A DNA stretch of 34,150 nucleotides from Actinomadura sp. BRA 177 (GTDB lineage: Bacteria; Actinomycetota; Actinomycetes; Streptosporangiales; Streptosporangiaceae): assembly GCF_013372625.1 (NCBI RefSeq), contig NZ_JABXFD010000381.1, forward strand, positions 1-34,150, read 5' to 3'. Below the pieces are notes generated by a model, which was not told the DNA's origin, did no database searches, and saw only the letters and a program-made list of their open reading frames with translations. This document shows, in pieces, positions 25,092-32,694 of the stretch (within the stretch, counting starts at the first letter, position 1; every line of letters starts with the position of its first letter). The position numbers were made by a program, and so were the translations under genes.

Positions 25092-26096
25092 TCAGATGCC
25101 GCGCACGGCCGCGATCGTGAAGGGGACCTCGGGGGTCCCGTCGCCGAGCGGGCCGCCCTTGTCGAACTGGGAGCGGACCACGTAGAGGGTTCCGTGGCGG
25201 CGGACGAGCGTCGTCGGGACCTGCAGGGACGCGTCCTTGAGGGTGCGCTCCAGGCGGGCCCGGGTTCCGTCGGACGTGATGCGCCAGCGGTTGATGACGT
25301 TGTCGACGTTGTGGGCCGTCCAGAGCCGCCCGTGCTGGAGTTCGAGGCCGTCGGCGTTGTGCATGTCGCCTCCCTTCAGGGCGACTTCGCGGATGCCGCC
25401 GGTCCGTAGATCGAGGCGGTAGAGGTCGCCGCCGAGCATGTCGCCGGTCAGCAGGTACCGTCCGGTGGGGTCGGCGACGATGCCGTTGAGGGTGAAGTCG
25501 CCGGGGCCGTGCGGTTCGAGGGCGTCGTCCAGGTCGAAGCCCACCGTGAGCGCGGCGCGTCCGCCGCAGGCCTCGGCCAGGTCGTGCGGTGTGACGCGGT
25601 AGACGACGGAGCGGGCGCTGTCGGTCAGGTAGGCGCTCCCGTCGGGGGCGATGGCGAGGTCGTTGACGAACCGGGCGCCGTCGCCGGGAACGGCGAACTG
25701 GGCCAGCAGCCGGCGGGTCCGCGTGTCGTACACCGAGACGCCGGACGAGGAGTCGGCCACCCAGAGCCGTCCGGCCCGGTCGACCTTGAGGCCGTTGGCG
25801 GTGTGCCGGCCGTCCGCGCCGGCCGGGAGGAAGACCTCGGCGACGCGGTGGCCCGGCCGCGTCCGGTAGACGGTGCCGTCCTCGAAGGACCCGGCGTAGA
25901 GCGCGCCGCCGCGCGGGTCGGCGGCGATGCCCTCGGGATACACCCGGTCACCCGGCAGGACGTAGGCCGTGGAGATCGGCGCCCGGTGCGAGATCTCGTG
26001 CGCGGTGGCGTCCGGCGCCACGGCGACCGACGCCGGGAGGACGGCCACGGCGAGGGCCGCGGCCACGGCCGCGGTGGAGCGCTGGAGGGGGGACAT
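25092..26096 (-). CDS. Secreted SMP-30/gluconolactonase/NHL-type beta-propeller
   Basis: This 334-residue exported protein has an Ala/Val-rich signal peptide (about 1-32). The mature part has repeating blades such as YPEGIAADPRGGALYAGS, ANGLKVDRAGRLWVADS, VNDLAIAPDGSAYLTDS and LNGIVADPTGRYLLTGD, the pattern of SMP-30/gluconolactonase-like six-bladed propellers. These carry a divalent metal in the central channel and often hydrolyse lactones, but the substrate here is unknown. The ATG at 26096 has GGAG 6 nt upstream. An upstream TTG at 26165 falls inside the promoter and is not used. It is divergent from a MarR regulator, which probably controls it from the 105-nt shared gap. Confidence 0.85.
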   Translation of the reverse strand: MSPLQRSTAAVAAALAVAVLPASVAVAPDATAHEISHRAPISTAYVLPGDRVYPEGIAADPRGGALYAGSFEDGTVYRTRPGHRVAEVFLPAGADGRHTANGLKVDRAGRLWVADSSSGVSVYDTRTRRLLAQFAVPGDGARFVNDLAIAPDGSAYLTDSARSVVYRVTPHDLAEACGGRAALTVGFDLDDALEPHGPGDFTLNGIVADPTGRYLLTGDMLGGDLYRLDLRTGGIREVALKGGDMHNADGLELQHGRLWTAHNVDNVINRWRITSDGTRARLERTLKDASLQVPTTLVRRHGTLYVVRSQFDKGGPLGDGTPEVPFTIAAVRGI

Positions 26097-26136
26097 GGAC
26101 GTCTCCGTTCGTGGTCGATCATTAGGATGCGTCCAT

Positions 26137-26165
26137 ACGATAGTTAGAGTTCGAATGCTCGTCAA
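26137..26165 (-). promoter_or_regulatory. Promoter of the SMP-30-like gene
   Basis: On the minus strand TTGACG (26160-26165) and TATCGT (26137-26142) are exactly 17 bp apart, close to the vegetative sigma consensus. Transcription would start near 26130, leaving a ~34-nt leader with the GGAG site. An AT-rich stretch with a TTCGAA centre between the hexamers is a candidate MarR binding site. Confidence 0.65.
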
Positions 26166-26189
26166 CGGTCACATGTTCGGGTGGCTGGA

Positions 26190-26195
26190 TACGAT
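26190..26195 (+). promoter_or_regulatory. -10 box (TACGAT) of leaderless marR-type gene
   Basis: TACGAT ends 6 nt before the ATG at 26202, and no ribosome site is present. This supports the ATG over the GTG at 26181, which would place the box inside the coding region. Confidence 0.6.
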
Positions 26196-26201
26196 GCGGG
26201 C

Positions 26202-26654
26202 ATGACCTCGATGCCCGTCCCGGAACGGATCGGCTCCCACCTCAAGCGCGCGGAGCAGGCGCTCAGCGGGGCCAAGCACGCGGCGCTGAAGACGAGCGGG
26301 CTCACCGTGCCGCAGTACTCCGCGCTGCTCCGGCTCGCCGACAATCCCGGCATGTCGGCCGCCGCGCTCGCCCGGGCGTGCGCCGTCACCCCGCCGACGA
26401 TGAACACCGTCCTGAAGAACCTCCAGGAGCGCGGGCTGATCGAGCGGACCCCGCACGAATGGCACCGCAACGTCCTGGAGACCCGGCTCACCGGCGAGGG
26501 CGAGAAGGCGCTCGCCGACGCCGACGCCCGCGCGGTCAAGCTGGAGCGGGCGCTCGCCGCCGAGTTCGGCGAGGCCGAGCGGGAGACGCTGATCGCGTTG
26601 CTCGGCCGGTGCATCGGCTTCCTCGAAGCGGCTCGGTCCCCGCGCGTCGACTGA
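26202..26654 (+). CDS. MarR-family transcriptional regulator
   Basis: This 150-residue winged-helix repressor has N-terminal dimerisation helices and then the DNA-binding core LTVPQYSALLRLADNPGMSAAALARACAVTPPTMNTVLKNLQERGLIERTPH (about 34-85), followed by wing residues and C-terminal helices. MarR proteins usually respond to phenolic or aromatic small molecules and control the divergent gene, here the secreted SMP-30-like protein, which is the most economical prediction. The TACGAT box 6 nt upstream supports the ATG and a leaderless mRNA. The PH-domain gene follows on the same strand 67 nt later but has its own strong ribosome site. Confidence 0.92.
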   Translation: MTSMPVPERIGSHLKRAEQALSGAKHAALKTSGLTVPQYSALLRLADNPGMSAAALARACAVTPPTMNTVLKNLQERGLIERTPHEWHRNVLETRLTGEGEKALADADARAVKLERALAAEFGEAERETLIALLGRCIGFLEAARSPRVD

Positions 26655-26721
26655 GACACTCTCGTACGGAACGGGACGGACCACCCGTCCGTCGAACCGG
26701 CACACCAACACGGGAGGACGC

Positions 26722-27087
26722 ATGGGCGACGAAGTCGAGCACGACAGGTCGGGGCAGCTCAAGCAGATCGAGAGCGGGCTGATCCCCGGCGAGCAGATCA
26801 TCGCCGTCTACGACGCGGTGGGCGCGGGCACCGGGTTCATCGGCCTCACCGACCGGCGGGTGATCATCCAGGACAAGAGCTTCGCCGGCAAGAAGTACGC
26901 GATCACCAGCGTCCCCTACTCCAAGATCACTTCGGTGAGCGTGGTCAGCAACAAGTCGTGGGCCGGGTCCTACTTCTCCACCGGCTCGATCGCGATCCAC
27001 GTCGGCCACCAGACCTACGAGGTCGAGTTCCGCGGCAGCGACAAGAGCCACCACGTCCACAACGTGATCCTGCAGTACATCTCGTGA
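26722..27087 (+). CDS. Small bacterial PH-domain protein
   Basis: This 121-residue protein looks like a single bacterial pleckstrin-homology-like fold. Strands alternate as EQIIAVYDAVG, GFIGLTDRRVIIQDKS, YAITSVPYSKITSVSVVS, SIAIHVGHQTYEVEFRG and a final helix SDKSHHVHNVILQYI. TDRRVI followed by IPY-type strands is the common bPH signature. There is no signal or membrane segment, so it is cytosolic. Its ligand is unknown. GGGAGG sits 5 nt before the ATG, the best ribosome site in the window, suggesting good expression. It converges on sbcC with 19 nt between them and no obvious terminator. Confidence 0.8.
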   Translation: MGDEVEHDRSGQLKQIESGLIPGEQIIAVYDAVGAGTGFIGLTDRRVIIQDKSFAGKKYAITSVPYSKITSVSVVSNKSWAGSYFSTGSIAIHVGHQTYEVEFRGSDKSHHVHNVILQYIS

Positions 27088-27106
27088 CGCCGGGCCGCTG
27101 ATCCGG

Positions 27107-30100
27107 TCAGACGACGATCGTCGCGGTGGAGCCGGTGCGGTCCTTGGTCACGCGGAGCTGCGCGGGGATGCGGGCGCGCAGTTCCGCGACGTGGCTGACG
27201 ATGCCGACCGCCCGGCCGCCGTCGCGCAGGCCGTCCAGGACGTCCATGACCTCGTCGAGCGTCTCCTCGTCGAGGGTGCCGAAGCCCTCGTCGACGAACA
27301 GCGTGCCGATCTCGGTGCCGCCGGCCTCGGCGGTGACGACGTCGGCGAGGCCGAGCGCCAGGGACAGGGACGTGATGAACGACTCGCCGCCGGAGAGGGT
27401 GACGGGGTCGCGCTCCAGGCCCGTCCAGGCGTCGGCGACGCGGAGGCCGAGGCCGCCGGCGCCCTTCGAGCGGTCACCGGCGGCCTTCTCAGTGGTGTGG
27501 ACGAGAGCGTAGCGGTCCCCGGACATGCGGGAGAGCCGCTCGTTCGCGGCGGCGACGACCTGCCTCAGCCGGGCGCCGAGCACGTACGCCGAGAGGGAGA
27601 CGCCGTGCCGGTTCGCGGCGTGCTTGCCGGACGTGAGGCCGGCGAGCCGCTCGGCGACCTCGTGCCGCTCGGCGGGGGGCCGCCATTCGGCGACGGCCCC
27701 GGCGAGCTGTCCGCGCAGCTCGGCGAGCCGTTCGCAGCGGTACCGGGCGCGGTCGGCGGCGCTCGCGGCCTCGGTGTGCGCCGCCTCCGCCGCGTGCACC
27801 GCCGCTTCGAGCGCGGGCAGGTCGGGGGCCGGCTCGGCGGCGGCCGCGATGAGGTCCGGGTCATTGAGCTGGGCGCGGACTTGCGCCTCCCGGTCGTCCC
27901 ATTTGCGGATCTTGTCGCGCAGGCCGCCCTGTTCCTCGTCCGGCATCTCGGCCCGGAGCACCTCGTCGGGCGTCTCGAAGCCCTCGTTCTCGGCGGTCGC
28001 CCTCGCCTTCGCGCGGGCGGCGGCCAGCTCCTCTTCGGCGCGGCCCGCCGCGCGGGACGCCTCGACGGCGCGTGCCAGCGCGTCCGCCTCGCCGCTCAGG
28101 CGGGCGATGCGCGCTTCGAGCGTGGGGTCGTCGCCGCGCGCTCTGTCCAGTTCGGCGGCCAGGCGGGTCTGCTCCGCGTCCAACTCCCTGCCGCGGGTAC
28201 GGTTCTCGGTGAGCCGGAGGGACACCGCGTCGCGCTCGGTGCGGGCCTGGTCGAGCTCCTGTTCGCGCCGCTGAAGCTCGGCCTCCAGACGTTCCGCCTC
28301 CGCCGCCCGCGTGTTCGCCGCCGCCAGTTCCGCCTCCGCGCCGTCGAGCACCGCCGTGAGGCCGTCGGCGTCCGCCTCCCCCGCGATCTCCAGCAGCTTG
28401 TCGCGCTCGGTGCGCAGTTCGCCGACCAGCGTCCCGGCCCGCTCCCGAACGTCCTGGGCCGCGTCGGCACCGGCCTGCGCCTCGTCCACCTGCTCCTCGG
28501 TCGGGATGAGCGCGAGCGAGGTCACGGGCGCCGGATGCTCGGTCGAGCCGCAGACCCGGCACGGCTCACCGTCCCGCAGTTCCCCGGCAAGGACCGCCGC
28601 CATGCCGTCGAGCCGCGCCTGCCGCAGGTCGAGAACCCGCTGGCGGGCGTCCTGCGCCGCGTCGACCGCCGCGCGGTACTCCCCCTCCGCCCCGGCGAGA
28701 CACTGCTCCACCTGGTCGCGGCGCCGCGCCGCGTCGAGACGGCGCGTCGCGTCCAGCACGGCGGCCTCGGCTCCGGGACGCGCCGCCGCCGCGAGCCTCG
28801 CCTCGTCCAGTGCCGCGCGGCCCGACTCCACGATGCCGGGGAGTTCGTCCAGGGTCGCGGCGATCCGCGCGTCCTGCGGCTCAAGGTGGCGCAGCTCGGC
28901 CGACAGGCCCTCGCGCTCCCGCTCGATGTCGCGGAGCCGCGCGGCCGTGGCGCGCCCGCCCTCCAGCGCGGCGGCCTCGTCGCGGCGGTCGCGCTCTGCC
29001 TTGGCGAGGACGTCCTCGGGCGCCTTCGGCGGCAGCAGCCCGGCGACCTGCGCGCGGGCCTCCTCGGCCCAGCGGCGCGCCTGCACCGACCGCTGGTGCC
29101 GGTCCTGCACGTCCCGCACCAGTGGCGCCGCGCGGCCGGCGCGTTCCGCGGCGTAGAGCCGGGACGCGATCTGCGACTTCTCCTCCGCGTGCTCGGCCAG
29201 CGCGTCGCGCCGGGCGACGGCCTCGGCGTGGCTCTGCTGCCGCGCGGCGAGGGCCTTCCCGCCGTCGAGGGCCGCACGCGCCGCGCCCAGCGTCGCCGTG
29301 GCACCCGCGCGTATCTCCTCGGCCACCACGCGCAGGTCGGCATGCCCGCCCGCCAGCTCCGCCGCCCACGCGGGCAGCGCCGCGACCTCGGCGAACGGCT
29401 CCACGGCGGGCTCCCCGCGACGCGGCGGCGGGACGGCCGGACGCTGCTCGCGCGGCGGCATCGCGCCCGTCGCCTCGGCGATCCGGTCGGCGATCGAGGC
29501 CGCGGCGGTGCTCAGCTCACCGGCCTCCCGCCCGGTCGCGGCGCGCCGGTCGGCCAGCCACTTCTCGACCTGCGTGAACACCTCGGTCGCGAACAGCCGC
29601 TCCAGCACCTTGCGGCGCTCGTCCGCGCCGGCCCGCAGGAACCCGGCGAACTCCCCCTGCGGCAGCAGCGCCACCTGGCAGAACTGCACGGCGTTCATCC
29701 CGAGCATGCGCGACACCAGGTCGCCCGCCTCGTCCAGCCGCGTGGTGAGCCCGGTCCACGCGCCGTGCTCGAACTCTTCCAGGACGACCTTGGCGTGCTC
29801 CGTCGTCGTCCCGGACCCGCGCAGCTTCGGCCGCTCCCACGCGGGCGACCGCGTGATCCGCAGCCGGCGCCCCCGGATCGTCGTCTCCAGCACCACCCGC
29901 GGCCCGGCCCCGGGCGGCGCGTGGTCGCTCCGCAGCCCCTTCACCGCGTTGCGGACGCCCGGCACCTGCCCGTAGAGGGCGAAGCACACCGCGTCCAGAA
30001 TGCTCGTCTTGCCCGCACCCGTCCGCCCCTGGATGAGGAACAGCCCGGCGTCCGAGAGCGAGTCGAAGTCGATCACCTCGGCCCCGGAAAAGGGCCCGAA

Positions 30101-30130
30101 CGCCGCGACCTCCAGCCGATGCAGCCTCAT
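27107..30130 (-). CDS. sbcC: Exonuclease subunit SbcC (Rad50-like ATPase)
   Basis: This 1007-residue SMC-like ATPase works with SbcD to open and cut DNA hairpins and blocked double-strand ends. It has the Walker A GRTGAGKT (35-42) at the N terminus and long coiled coils at roughly 190-500 and 550-830, flanking a zinc hook CRVC (C524, C527) midway. The C-terminal lobe has the ABC signature LSGGESF and Walker B LFVDEGFGTLDEE. Length and order match full-length SbcC. It starts at the ATG at 30130, 82 nt after the sbcD stop on the same strand, so both are likely one transcript with sbcD first. The 30131-30212 gap shows no hairpin or promoter I trust. Confidence 0.96.
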   Translation of the reverse strand: MRLHRLEVAAFGPFSGAEVIDFDSLSDAGLFLIQGRTGAGKTSILDAVCFALYGQVPGVRNAVKGLRSDHAPPGAGPRVVLETTIRGRRLRITRSPAWERPKLRGSGTTTEHAKVVLEEFEHGAWTGLTTRLDEAGDLVSRMLGMNAVQFCQVALLPQGEFAGFLRAGADERRKVLERLFATEVFTQVEKWLADRRAATGREAGELSTAAASIADRIAEATGAMPPREQRPAVPPPRRGEPAVEPFAEVAALPAWAAELAGGHADLRVVAEEIRAGATATLGAARAALDGGKALAARQQSHAEAVARRDALAEHAEEKSQIASRLYAAERAGRAAPLVRDVQDRHQRSVQARRWAEEARAQVAGLLPPKAPEDVLAKAERDRRDEAAALEGGRATAARLRDIEREREGLSAELRHLEPQDARIAATLDELPGIVESGRAALDEARLAAAARPGAEAAVLDATRRLDAARRRDQVEQCLAGAEGEYRAAVDAAQDARQRVLDLRQARLDGMAAVLAGELRDGEPCRVCGSTEHPAPVTSLALIPTEEQVDEAQAGADAAQDVRERAGTLVGELRTERDKLLEIAGEADADGLTAVLDGAEAELAAANTRAAEAERLEAELQRREQELDQARTERDAVSLRLTENRTRGRELDAEQTRLAAELDRARGDDPTLEARIARLSGEADALARAVEASRAAGRAEEELAAARAKARATAENEGFETPDEVLRAEMPDEEQGGLRDKIRKWDDREAQVRAQLNDPDLIAAAAEPAPDLPALEAAVHAAEAAHTEAASAADRARYRCERLAELRGQLAGAVAEWRPPAERHEVAERLAGLTSGKHAANRHGVSLSAYVLGARLRQVVAAANERLSRMSGDRYALVHTTEKAAGDRSKGAGGLGLRVADAWTGLERDPVTLSGGESFITSLSLALGLADVVTAEAGGTEIGTLFVDEGFGTLDEETLDEVMDVLDGLRDGGRAVGIVSHVAELRARIPAQLRVTKDRTGSTATIVV

Positions 30131-30212
30131 CCGCTTCGCCTCACTCCCGGCCCGGCCATTACAGCGCCCGCTCGGAGTGCCCGGCCTGCGGATGGAAAGC
30201 TGCGTCGGGCTG

Positions 30213-31340
30213 TCACGCGAGGGCCTCTTTCTGGCGGCAGGACTCGAATGCCTCGTGGAGGAGGGCGCGCTCGGCTTCGGTCGCGGGGCCGTCGGTCACC
30301 TCTGCGACGAAGTCGCCGGCGACGTCCAGGGCGGAGCGTTCGCGGACGCGGTCGGACCAGGTGCGGGTGGCGTCCGTCCCGCCGCCCTCGGGGTCGAAGC
30401 CGAGGACGAGGGTGTGCGGGAAGCGGCGGCGCAGCCGTTCCATCGCGGCGGACGGGCGTCGGGCGTCGGTGAGCGTGACCTGCAGCCAGCGGTCTTCGTA
30501 CTCCTCGTTGGATGGGTCGCTGAGCAGGTCGTCGATGCGTCCGCGCAGCCGGGCGAGAGGACGCGGGACGGGGGCCGCCACGAAGTCCGCCGCGACACCG
30601 TCCGCCGTGAGGTCGATCAGCCAGGAGCCCTTGACGTGCTTCTCCTCGGAGAACGAGTACGCGAGCGGCGAACCCGAGTAGCGGACGCGGTCGGTGATGC
30701 GCCAGGCGCCGTGCAGGTGGCCGAGCGCCGCGTAGTCGACGCCGTCGAACACCGACGCCGACACCTGCGACGACCCGCCGACCGAGATGTCGCGTTCGCT
30801 CTCGCTGGACTCGCCGCCGGTCACGAACGCGTGCGCCAGCACGACCGAGCGCTCCCCGCGGCCGGCCGCGTCGTCGCGGACGCGGCGCATGGCCTCGGTG
30901 AGAGCGGCGGCGTGGCTGCGTTCTTCCAGGTCCCAGGGGTGGCGGACGAGTTCGGGCTCCAGGTAGGGGATGCCGTAGATCGCGGCGTCACCGACGATGA
31001 CGGGCTGCCCGACCGTCGCGAAGTCGGTGCGGACGTGCACACCCGCCTTGTCCATCAGCGCCGAGCCGAACCCGAGCCGGCGGGCCGAGTCGTGGTTGCC
31101 GGCGATGAGCACCACGCGGGCGCGTTCGGCGAGCCGTTCGAGGGCCTCGTTGCACAGCTTCACGGCGTCGACGGCGGGCAGCGCCCGGTCGTAGACGTCG
31201 CCCGAGACCAGCACGCACTCGACCCGCTCCGCCGTGACGGTCTCGACGAGGTGGTCGACGAACGCCGCCTGCGCGGCCAGCAGGTCCTCGCGGTGGAACG
31301 ATCTGCCGAGATGCCAGTCGGAGGTGTGCAGGATTCGCAT
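30213..31340 (-). CDS. sbcD: Exonuclease subunit SbcD (Mre11-like nuclease)
   Basis: This 375-residue metallophosphoesterase is the nuclease half of SbcCD. The metal-binding motifs are DWHLG (D8, H10), SGDVYD (D48), GNHDS (N82, H83), VLAHAF and GHLH. The C-terminal capping and SbcC-binding region follows (about 270-375). The ATG at 31340 gives the canonical MRILHTSDWHLG start. The open frame extends far upstream to 32333, but that part is antisense to the RibD-like genes and is discarded. A TATGGT box lies 9 nt before the ATG, so the leader is at most a few bases. It is divergent from the reductase gene at 31449. Confidence 0.96.
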   Translation of the reverse strand: MRILHTSDWHLGRSFHREDLLAAQAAFVDHLVETVTAERVECVLVSGDVYDRALPAVDAVKLCNEALERLAERARVVLIAGNHDSARRLGFGSALMDKAGVHVRTDFATVGQPVIVGDAAIYGIPYLEPELVRHPWDLEERSHAAALTEAMRRVRDDAAGRGERSVVLAHAFVTGGESSESERDISVGGSSQVSASVFDGVDYAALGHLHGAWRITDRVRYSGSPLAYSFSEEKHVKGSWLIDLTADGVAADFVAAPVPRPLARLRGRIDDLLSDPSNEEYEDRWLQVTLTDARRPSAAMERLRRRFPHTLVLGFDPEGGGTDATRTWSDRVRERSALDVAGDFVAEVTDGPATEAERALLHEAFESCRQKEALA

Positions 31341-31436
31341 GTCGGGGCAACCATAGGCACCCCCTCCGACACATCCGGCGCAGAAACGCCGAGCCGCCCC
31401 AAAGGATCTTCGAATACCGCAGTCCCGCCGCTCCCG

Positions 31437-31442
31437 TAGGGT
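31437..31442 (+). promoter_or_regulatory. -10 box (TAGGGT) of leaderless reductase gene
   Basis: TAGGGT ends 6 nt before the GTG at 31449, with no ribosome site between. It is the same hexamer and spacing as before the amidohydrolase on the other strand (9039-9044). Confidence 0.55.
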
Positions 31443-31448
31443 TGCGTC

Positions 31449-32135
31449 GTGAGTGATCGTCCCTACGTGCTGCTGAGCTGCGCGATGTCCGCCGACGGCT
31501 ATATCGACGACGCGGGGCCCGAGCGGCTGCGGCTGTCCAGCGCGGCGGACTTCGACCGGGTGGACGCGGTGCGCGCCGGCTGCGACGCGATCCTCGTCGG
31601 CGCCGGGACCGTGCGGGCCGACGACCCGAAGCTGCTGGTCCGCTCCACCGCGCGCCGCGAGCACCGCACCGCGCGGGGGCTGCCCGCCGACCTGGCCAAG
31701 GTCACGCTGACCTGGAGCGGCGACCTGGACCCGGCCGCCCGGTTCTTCACGACGGGCGAGGCACCGAAGATCGTCTACGCGCCGTCCGGGACGGCGGCGG
31801 AACTGGCGCCGCGCCTGGACGGCCTGGCCGACGTGGTGGACGCGGGCGACCCGCTCGACCTCCCGACCGTCCTGCGCGATCTGTCGGCGCGGGGCGTCCG
31901 CCGGCTGATGGTCGAGGGAGGCGGCGGTATCCACACGCTGTTCCTGACGTCCGGCCTGGTGGACGAGCTGCAGCTCGTGGTCGCGCCGTTCTTCGTCGGC
32001 GACCCGTCCGCGCCGCGTTTCGTCCGGTCCGGGGTGTTCCCGCAGTCGCCGGACCGTCCGATGCGGCTGGAGGACGTCACCCGGATCGGCGACCTGGCCC
32101 TGCTGCGCTACCGCGTCAGGGCGGCACGTGGATGA
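31449..32135 (+). CDS. RibD C-terminal-type (pyrimidine) reductase
   Basis: This 228-residue protein of the RibD-C/DHFR-like fold reduces the ribosyl side chain of a pyrimidine intermediate with NADPH in riboflavin or related biosynthesis. Matching stretches are PYVLLSCAMSADGYI at the start, FDRVDAVRAGCDAILVGAGTVRADDP, and GVRRLMVEGGGGIHTLFL. It lacks the deaminase domain of fused RibD, which is instead encoded by the next gene, overlapping by 8 nt. The GTG start is leaderless. In actinomycetes such stand-alone reductases also occur in natural-product and general reductase roles, so riboflavin biosynthesis is likely but not certain. Confidence 0.9.
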   Translation: MSDRPYVLLSCAMSADGYIDDAGPERLRLSSAADFDRVDAVRAGCDAILVGAGTVRADDPKLLVRSTARREHRTARGLPADLAKVTLTWSGDLDPAARFFTTGEAPKIVYAPSGTAAELAPRLDGLADVVDAGDPLDLPTVLRDLSARGVRRLMVEGGGGIHTLFLTSGLVDELQLVVAPFFVGDPSAPRFVRSGVFPQSPDRPMRLEDVTRIGDLALLRYRVRAARG

Positions 32136-32556
32136 CCGCGGCTGGCTGGAACTGGCCTGCGACCTGGCGAAGCTGTGCCCGCCGTCCGACACGGCGTTCT
32201 CCGTCGGCGCGGTGATCGTCGGACCGGACGGACGGGAGATCGCGCGCGGCTTCTCCCGCGAACACGACCCGCACGACCACGCCGAAGAGGCCGCGCTCGC
32301 CAAAACCCATGGCGGCCTCACGGGCGCGACCATCTACAGCTCGCTCGAACCCTGCGGGCACCGCGCGTCCCGCCCCCGCCCCTGCGCAGAGCTGATCGTC
32401 GCCTCCGGCGCGCGCCGGGTGGTCTTCGCCTGGCGGGAACCGCAGCTGTTCGCCGCGGGGACGGGCGCGGAGACCCTGGAGGCGGCGGGCGTGGAACTCC
32501 TGGAGCTCCCCGCCCTGGCCGACCGCGCCCGCGAACCCAACGCGCACCTCCTCTGA
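32128..32556 (+). CDS. RibD N-terminal-type (CDA-fold) pyrimidine deaminase
   Basis: This 142-residue zinc-dependent deaminase has HAE at 51-53 (zinc ligand H51, proton shuttle E53) and a P-C ligand pair in SLEPCGHRASRPRPCAEL (C76, C86). The Cys-Cys spacing is nine residues where RibD usually has eight. The core GAVIVGPDGREIARGFSRE is typical of RibD-N/dCMP-type deaminases. Its GTG start at 32128 lies inside the end of the reductase gene (8-nt overlap), so translation is coupled. The pair together equals one bifunctional RibD but in reversed gene order. Length agrees with the isolated deaminase domain. Confidence 0.9.
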   Translation: MDDRGWLELACDLAKLCPPSDTAFSVGAVIVGPDGREIARGFSREHDPHDHAEEAALAKTHGGLTGATIYSSLEPCGHRASRPRPCAELIVASGARRVVFAWREPQLFAAGTGAETLEAAGVELLELPALADRAREPNAHLL

Positions 32557-32581
32557 ACGGCCCGGTGCACCGGACGGCGAG

Positions 32582-32597
32582 TGAGACGCGAGTCTCA
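32582..32597. promoter_or_regulatory. Candidate operator TGAGAC-N4-GTCTCA upstream of aldehyde dehydrogenase
   Basis: TGAGACGCGAGTCTCA has perfect 6-bp arms around four bases and lies about 100 nt before the aldehyde dehydrogenase ATG. The shape suits a TetR-type dimer. A second, weaker repeat TTCGG-N4-CCGAA lies at 32650-32663. No regulator gene is in the window, so assignment is tentative. Confidence 0.4.
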
Positions 32598-32694
32598 TTG
32601 CTCTTGCCAACGCCCCGGGACCTCATGCGATGCTGTGCCCAAGCAAGCATTCGGTTACCCGAACTCGCCCCGTCGGGCAGGGAGGCACAGCACC

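Noticed and set aside
27191..30472. Very long plus-strand open frame (over 1000 codons) opposite sbcC
   Set aside because: It is a shadow of GC-rich codon bias: no family motifs, low-complexity Arg/Gly/Val composition, and sbcC on the other strand is unambiguous.
31341..32333. N-terminal extension of the SbcD frame to 706 residues
   Set aside because: It is antisense to the RibD-like reductase and deaminase. SbcD begins canonically at 31340.
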